From Ailanthus altissimus (Eukaryota > Streptophyta > Magnoliopsida > Sapindales > Simaroubaceae): a DNA stretch of 64,000 nucleotides. The stretch spans positions 11,086,501-11,150,500 of the forward strand of contig OX327710.1 in assembly GCA_946807835.1 (NCBI GenBank), read 5' to 3'. Under the pieces are notes generated by a model. The model did no database searches. It saw only the letters and a list, made by a program, of their open reading frames with translations, and was not told the DNA's origin. Position numbers and translations under genes: made by a program. Shown here piece after piece: positions 57,668-64,000 of this stretch. The first letter of the stretch is position 1; each line of letters begins with the position of its first letter.

Positions 57668-60026
57668 TGTGAGTGATTTTAAACCTAGGGTGTATACATG
57701 TGGGTTTATATCTATCATTCAAATATAGCATACATATCATATACATACATGCGCAGCGGATGAGCAGAATACAAATTTCATAATGATAAACACAAATAAA
57801 CTTTACATTTTATCTCATAAATGTAAAATACTTTAAGATTGAGAAATAGTACCTTATCAAGCCTTTTGGTATATTTTTAAATCGGAGTACCCACCTTAAA
57901 GTAACCCGTTCGCAATTCTAGTTCCTCAACACGGTGGGCTTGAGGAAGCTAAAATATCAGCTTTTCTAGCAAAGGATTCAACTCTGGAATCCTTGTTTCT
58001 ACCTTGTAGTATGGGTGACCAAAAATAGAAGAAAAAATAAAAAATGTGTTTTGCTCTCAACTCTTTAGAGAATTTTGAGAGAATTTCTAATACTTAGCCT
58101 TTCAAAATTCTCTCTAGTATTCCCTTAACCCTTTGCACGAATTTTGATGATTAATTGAGCAACTAATTGCTCTTTCATTTGTTTAGTATTTTCTTTCATT
58201 TTCTCACCTAATGGCATCCATTATGTTTGTCATTAGTATTTTGTTTATTATTATCTTTCATTTTCTCACATAATGGCATTTATTATGTTTGCTATTAGTT
58301 TTTATTTATTATTATTTATAATAAACTAAATGAAAACAAAACAAAACAAAATAAAAAATTATTTAAATGAACTTAGCCTTTATCTGTGCCAAATTAAAAA
58401 ATATTTTCTCATCATTAAGAAACATCTTAAGGCATGCCATTAACAAATGCCACATATTTATACTTATCTTATTATTTAATTAATATTAAAAAAATAATTT
58501 AATCATATTAAATCATGGTAGAAACACGTGTCAATTTAAATAAAAAATTAAGTGTTTGATTTCAATTTAAATAATAATATCATATATTATTATTATTTTA
58601 TGCAATAAACATTTTAATGAATAAAATAATGATATTATTTGTCCAACAAATAAGGTCATTTTGGTCATTTCTAAATTAAACAATAATTAGCCCACATGTG
58701 CCATGTGTCAACATCCCATTGGTTAACAACTAATTGTTAACTAATTATGTACTTAACTTTTAAGTCTTGACACATACACGATCGGAGGGAAACCGAAGTA
58801 AATGTCCGATCTGCTGAAATTTTGTGGATCGAACTATCAATCTGGTATGCTACCCCAGTGCACAACAAGTACACTTCATTGCGGGACTCTTTATGTCTAC
58901 TCTCGATTTGTCAAACAAAACTATTCTGTGAGTCCGAGATCGATGCTCCATATATATGTCACGGATATTACAAATCAGTATAATAGACCATACAAGTTGA
59001 GGTCACAGTACATATGTGTAATCCTTCCACCAATCATATCCTAGAAGAGCATGGATATAGATCACTATCTTCAAATTCCTATGTGCTCATCAGTGAACTT
59101 ATCTCTAGACACGTATCTTAATAAATAATATATGCAAACATTCTTACAATATTGTTTAACCTTGTAGGAAACTCTTTTCTTGAGTTTGTTGCTTATGGCC
59201 ATAAGACTTTCTAAGATACAATCTCTGAGTATCCGGATATATTATCTCATTCATGTGAGCTGATAGATCCATATTCGTACACACTGAACTCCATAAGCAT
59301 TTGACTATACCTAGCGACATTCAACAGTCACACCATGAAAGGTTGTGACATGGATGAAACTAATGTATGATAGATCATTTACAAGCCCACTGTGGTATAC
59401 AGGTTAAAGGGCCACGTATACTACTCAACTCGAGAGGACCTTCCATTGATGGCTTTATGGGATGTCTATTGGGGTCCTCGTTGAGTCTGTTTAGTAGTCA
59501 GTCCTTATTGAACACTTGTATACTATACGAACTTCCAGTAAGTCTATGGTTAGCTAAAAACAACCATCTAGACCATCTAGATATAGTATAGACTAGTCTA
59601 TGTAAAAAGATTTCATCGATAAACCTGTATCGGTGAATTAAGATTAGGAATATATAATTTGAGAATAGACTTGCATAATAATATTTCTTAGCACCTATTG
59701 CAACTCTTGCAACTATGTTATTACAAATGTATTCTCAGGTCTTTGTACCGTCACAGACAAGATTCTAACTTTTAGACTTCATTGATTAATATAACATGCT
59801 AGCTCTTTAGCATTTATAATTTTCAGTGATGCTAACTCCTAGCATTGATCTAAACTTCTTTAGACCAAATCTGAACTCCTTCAGATCATATAATGTTTGT
59901 AGTATCACAAACATTGAACCATTTAATAATAGTAATTAGTGATTTAATAAATAATGAACTGTATAAATATTACAAAATAAAATATTCATACAACAATGAG
60001 ATAACACGTGAGCATAAATCCCAATA
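57668..60026 (-). mobile_element. 3' LTR of copia A2, 2.36 kb
   Basis: Begins TGTGAGTGATTTT and ends AAATCCCAATA on the + strand (terminal TG/CA on this side eroded to TA). Next to it, the minus strand has GAGCAAGTGAGAATT, a polypurine-like primer. It aligns with A1's 5' LTR and the solo LTR. Confidence 0.85.
58165..58330. repeat. Tandem duplication, ~65-bp unit, in the copia A2 LTR
   Basis: TTTCATTTTCTCAC-TAATGGCAT and ATTATGTTTG-(C/T)ATTAGT recur at about 58193 and 58257. Not obvious in the other two LTR copies. Confidence 0.8.
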
Positions 60027-60727
60027 AATTCTCACTTGCTCTAGTGTCATTCATAGTGGTATCTTATACCATAGACTCCGCATGTTTCTCAAATACCTTT
60101 GGAGTTAAGGCATTAGTCAGTGGGTCTGTTACATTATTTACAAAGTCAACTCTACAAATTATTACATCTCCCCTAGCCAAAATTTCTCTAATTATGTGGT
60201 ATTTTCTCTCTAGATGTTTAGATCTTTAGTGCGCTCTTGGCCTTTTTATTTGTACAATAGCTTCATTGTTATCGCAGAATAAAGGGATAGGATCTATTGA
60301 GCTTGGGACAATCCCAAACTCGGCAACAAACTTGCGTATCCACACTGCTTTCTTTGCTGCCTCAAAGGCTGCAATATATTCCGCTTTAATTTTTGAATCA
60401 GCTATGGATCCTTATTTGGTGCTCTTCTAACTCATTACAGCATCGTTGAGGATAAATACTTATTTAGATGTAGACTTTCTATCATTTGGATCAGACTAAA
60501 AGTATGAATCTGTGTATACTTAACCTGCAAGTCACTTTCTCCATAAATGAGAAACTTGTCCTTTGTACCCTTAAGGTATTTAATGACATGTTTGACTTTC
60601 ATCCAATGGCTATCACCTGGATCAGGTTAATATTGGCTAATAACACTTACAGTTGTGCTGATGTCAGGTCTCGTACACATCATAGCATACATTAGGCTGC
60701 CTACAGTTGATGCATATAGCGTTTTAG
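60027..60727 (-). pseudogene. copia A2 RNase H and RT end (before the solo LTR)
   Basis: Minus strand: RT end block with PYAS-VGSLMYAMM near 60670-60720, then RNase H near 60380-60180 with KSIAAFEAAKKAVW-like text and HLERKYHIIREI. The tail reads VDFVNNVTDPLTNALT near 60120-60160. Parallel to 3111-3790 in A1. Stops present. Confidence 0.82.
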
Positions 60728-62916
60728 TGTTGGGTTATGGGGTATAAAATTAAATCAACTAGGGTGCTTGCATGTGGGTTGTGTTCATCATACATACAAT
60801 ATACATATCTCATACATACATGTGCACAGCGGAAGATTAAATACAATGAACACAGAAAATACATATTTGATAAACTGAAAATTCGAAATTGAGAAATATC
60901 ACCAATGAAGTCTTTGGATTAATTTTCTTTGAAGTCCACCATGAAATGAATCTTTGATCAATCCTAGCAATCAACAAGGGTGGGTTTGATTGTCTAGAAT
61001 GGCAGCATCTTAATCCAGCATATATGTTTAACTCTTAAACATGATTCAAAGTTAAACTATTTAACTTAATTAAATTTGTTTTTTCTTTTATTCAACTCTT
61101 GAATAAATAAAACAAATCTTGTTTTTAGTTATTACATTTAGTAACCATTTATCTAATTTATTTTGTTGTTCTAACACTTAAAATACAAAACAAACAATTT
61201 CAATTTCTCAAATTGAATTGGCTCCCAAAATGCAAAACCTAAAACTAAAAAACTATCTTGATTTTCAATTTCATTTCACTTTCTATATAAATGCATAAAT
61301 TCCAAACTAATTTGAATTTCATTTGCATTTCATTTGGCTTAACCTAACCTTAGTTAACATTAAACCATAGTTAGATTATTTTAACTTAACCTTTAAGTTA
61401 ATAAATATTTAATTAATTTAACCATAGTTAACTAACTTAACCATGGTTAGGTTAACCTTTACTTAACCTTTAAGTAAGGTTAACTTAACTTAACCATTTG
61501 GTTAACTTTTAACCTTAGTTAAGTTAAATTATTTATTTAACAATTAAATAAATAAATATTTATTTTAATTATTTAACAATTAAATAATCATAAAGTGAAA
61601 TTACTTTTATATCCTTACTAGGTTACTAAGTTAACCTAAAGTGGGTCCCACCATTTAACCATATACTTTAGTTAACGTAACCTTAGTAATTGCTGAATTA
61701 TACTGTATTGAACAATTCAATACGGTACACTGCTCAAGTGCTCAAAGAGTACATTTCATATTGGGACTCTCTAGGTCCACACCCGATTTGTCAAATGGAA
61801 CTATTCCATTAATCCGTAATCGATGCCCCACGCACACGTTACGAATATTACAAATCAGCGTGTCAGACCATACAAGTTGAGGTTATAACGTATACGTATA
61901 ATCCTTCCATCATTTATATCCTGGATGTGCGGGGATATAGATCAACACCATCAAATCCCCATTTGCTCATCCATAAACTTATCTCCAGATTCGTATCTCG
62001 ATAAACAATATACGCAAACACTTTTGCTATATTGTTTAACCCTGTGGGAAACTCTTTCCCGAGTTAATGCTTGTGGCCACAAGACTTTATGAAATATAAT
62101 CTCGGAGCATCGGATATACAACTTACCTACGTAAGCTGACGGATTCCATATCTACGCACACCGGACTCCATGAGCATCGGACCACACCCAGCGACACATA
62201 GCGGTCAGACCATGAAAGGTCTCTGACATATGTGGAACCAAAGCATGATGGATCACTCACAAGACACCGTGGCGCTCAGGTCAAAGGACCACGATTACTA
62301 CTCAACTCGAGAGGACCTTCCTTTGACGGTTTCATAGGATATCTATTGGGGTCCTCATGAGTCTGTTTAGTATCCAGTCCTGACTGGATACCCGCATGCC
62401 TATACAAGATCTAAGCTCATGGTCAGCTAAGAACAACCATCTGAACTAGTCAGATATAGATATACACTAATCTATATATTGTGAATTCACCGACAGACCC
62501 GCATTGGTAATCATAGATCAGGAACATTATATTTGAGACATACTTACATAATGATATTTCTTAGCTCCTATTGCAACTCTTTGCAACTATATCATTACAA
62601 GTATACTCTCAGGTGTTTGTCTCATTATAGACAAAGTTCTAATTCTTTAGACCTTGCTGACTCTTATAAAGTGATAACTATTAACAGTGCTAACTATTAG
62701 CATTTATAACTCTCAGCTTTGATAACTATTAGTTCTGATCTAAAGGAGTTTAGATCAGATCTGAACTCTTTCAGATCAAACAATGTCTGTAATGTTACAA
62801 GCATTCTACCATATTAATATGATATTAACAATCTTTATTCGAAATATTTATTGTATAAATATTAACAATTAATATTCATACAATATTGGAATGGCACGTA
62901 AGCACCAGCTCCAACA
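60728..62916 (-). mobile_element. Solo copia LTR (A family), 2189 bp, TSD TTTAG/CTTAG
   Basis: Perfect 6-bp inverted ends TGTTGG...CCAACA. The flanks TTTAG (60723-60727) and CTTAG (62917-62921) match at four of five positions. The insert sits in the A2 RT between the codons for 'RMS' and 'IPYAS', and removing it restores the A1 arrangement. It contains the landmark repeats of the family and no coding sequence. Being inside A2, it is the younger insertion. Confidence 0.92.
61320..61600. repeat. Cluster of TTAAC/GTTAAC motifs in the solo LTR
   Basis: About 25 copies of TTAAC, GTTAA or AACCTTAG-like words, many in palindromic pairs (GTTAAC, AACCATGGTT), occur within 280 bp. The cluster lies about 600 bp inside the left end of the LTR. 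Confidence 0.75.
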
Positions 62917-62921
62917 CTTAG

Positions 62922-63110
62922 ACATTCTAACTCTTTCATCTTCTGTCTGAGGAGACATTCTCCTCGAAAGATGAATGACATATCTGAAAGGTACGTTAGT
63001 TGTCTTATAGTAGGTAAATTTGTACCTTTCAAGGACACTATCGATGTATGATGATTGGGAGAGTCCTTGTAGTAACCACTTATCCACAACGGGTAAGAAT
63101 AAATATTTAT
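62922..63110 (-). pseudogene. copia A2 RT fragment (beyond the solo LTR)
   Basis: The minus strand reads GLSQSSYIDSVLERYKF, then NVPFRYVIHLSRRMSPQTED and ERVRMS, the RT C-terminal connection block of copia. The next residues (IPYAS) are on the other side of the solo LTR. The fragment ends near 63110 where unrelated AT-rich DNA starts. Confidence 0.82.
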
Positions 63111-63158
63111 ATATATAAATATACATATTTTATTTGTATGTGGGTGATACTTAATTTA

Positions 63159-64000
63159 TGTAATATTATTAGTAGTGTTTGTATAGATTAAGGACCTACT
63201 ATTAGTATTAGGTTTATTTGCAAGACTTTAGATTTATTTTAGGAACCAAATTATAATACTTTGAAAGTTTTATGAGCTAATTCGTAAATATTAAAAATTA
63301 ACCTCTTAGTATAAAAATACACATTTATAACCCTAATTCACTCATTTTGGTCGAACCACCTCTTTTAGAGTGAGAAAAGAGAGAAAGAGAGGGGAGAGAA
63401 ATAGAAGAGGAAGAAGAAAAAGAAGAAGACATTTAAAATTTAAACTTTAAGAAATATATTATAACCCTTACTTAGTCTCTTGGTGTTAATTAAGTTACTT
63501 TAAGCTTTGATTTCTAAAAAGAAAAAAAAGAAAAATTGGGGATTTGATGTAGATTTTGTAAGATATATTGAGAATTAATGATGATTATGTAGATAATTTA
63601 ATAAACATGATGAATTACAGAATTTCTACTTGATAGTCTCTTGATCCGGGAATTTTATAAATTGTTATGCTTCGATTCTGGTTTTTGCTTTTAAAAATAT
63701 GAAACTAGACATGTCTAGAATCATTTGAGACTTTCAATCGATTGAAAATTTTAGGAATTGAATTTTTAATGAATTTACAAAAATGACCCTGCAATTCAAA
63801 AAATTTCCACTGTTAACAGTATACTACAATAACAAATAATTTTTGATTTGTTAAATGATCTTTAAAAATTACAAATTTTTGTAATATGATACATTTGTAT
63901 ATCTAATATGATATTCAAAATTGAGAATTTATATCATTGTGGTAAATTGTTATATTTGTTTTAAGTATATCAGCTCATTGCAGTATTTGATTAACAGATT
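63159..64000 (+). mobile_element. Start of a gypsy-type LTR, cut by the window edge
   Basis: Begins TGTAATATTATTAGTAG, resembling the start of the solo LTR at 50271 (TGTAATATCC...ATTAGTAGT). A TATA-like GTATAAAAATACAC lies at 63309-63322. It is followed by AACCCTAATTCACTC and a purine-rich GAGAAAGAGAGGGG leader, as in transcribed LTRs of plant chromoviruses. The right end lies outside the window. Confidence 0.5.

Larger units (their letters stand above)
57668..63110 (-). mobile_element. Ty1/copia retrotransposon A2 (3' part only), same family as A1
   Basis: 3' LTR (57668-60026), polypurine tract, RNase H and the end of RT are present on the minus strand. Integrase, gag and the 5' LTR are missing on the right, where a gypsy-type LTR begins near 63159. 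A 2.19-kb solo LTR of the same family is inserted in RT. The left LTR is inserted in the Tat gag and dates after it. Confidence 0.87.

Noticed and set aside
63120..63160. Plus-strand text YLYVGDT resembling the copia YVDD box
   Set aside because: The catalytic Asp pair is not present, no RT sequence flanks it, and the adjacent RT fragment is on the opposite strand.
1..64000. tRNA or rRNA genes
   Set aside because: I looked for T-arm words such as GGTTCGA(A)TCC with a matching acceptor stem and for conserved rRNA blocks and saw none. Only degraded tRNA-Met primer sites of retrotransposons occur.
1..64000. Endogenous pararetrovirus or other viral integrations
   Set aside because: All RT fragments occur in copia or Tat gypsy order with LTRs or integrase. 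No movement-protein or coat-protein-like sequence was seen.

Overview
The window is plant nuclear DNA, most likely from a eudicot. It is AT-rich and almost wholly made of nested, decayed transposable elements. The plant assignment rests on the families seen: Ty1/copia and Ty3/gypsy Tat-lineage polyproteins, CACTA and Mutator DNA transposons, and a captured plant-type 20S proteasome alpha exon. I see no intact host gene. Nearly every long reading frame is a piece of a transposon polyprotein broken by stops and frameshifts.

Layout. 1-2763: Tat-like gypsy remnant, + strand. 2764-9687: copia element A1, - strand, with one truncated and one long LTR. 9688-10998: LTR-like remnant and unassigned DNA. 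10998-11830: small MULE-like element with long terminal inverted repeats (TIRs) and a GC-rich, possibly captured insert. 12953-18752: CACTA-type element carrying the first exon of a proteasome alpha-7-type gene with a stop codon. 19018-20142: solo gypsy LTR with perfect target-site duplication (TSD). 20150-23339: AT-rich DNA with a MITE and a fragment of a Tat antisense ORF. 23340-31114: copia element B, + strand, split in its zinc knuckle by a 2.5-kb solo LTR. 31115-33280: unassigned. 33281-37401: copia element C, - strand, with most of its RT deleted. 37659-44067: MuDR-type MULE, - strand, with a transposase deletion and a nested solo LTR, and flanked on both sides by copies of one ~480-bp segment. 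About 45000-57667: large Tat gypsy, - strand, with pol, a ~70-bp tandem array split by another solo LTR, and an antisense extra ORF on the + strand. 57668-63110: copia element A2, - strand, same family as A1, RT split by a solo LTR of its own family. 63159-64000: start of a further gypsy-type LTR that leaves the window.

How the pieces fit. Insertions can be ordered by nesting: A2 truncates the Tat gag, a solo LTR interrupts A2, and another interrupts the Tat tandem array. Five solo LTRs with TG...CA ends and 5-bp duplications (three exact, two with one mismatch) show repeated insertion followed by LTR-LTR recombination. The most unusual features are the CACTA gene capture, the long duplication hugging the MULE, and the Tat antisense ORF with its own TATA-like promoter next to hairpin-forming tandem repeats. 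All coordinates and family calls come from reading the sequence by eye, and no database search was run.
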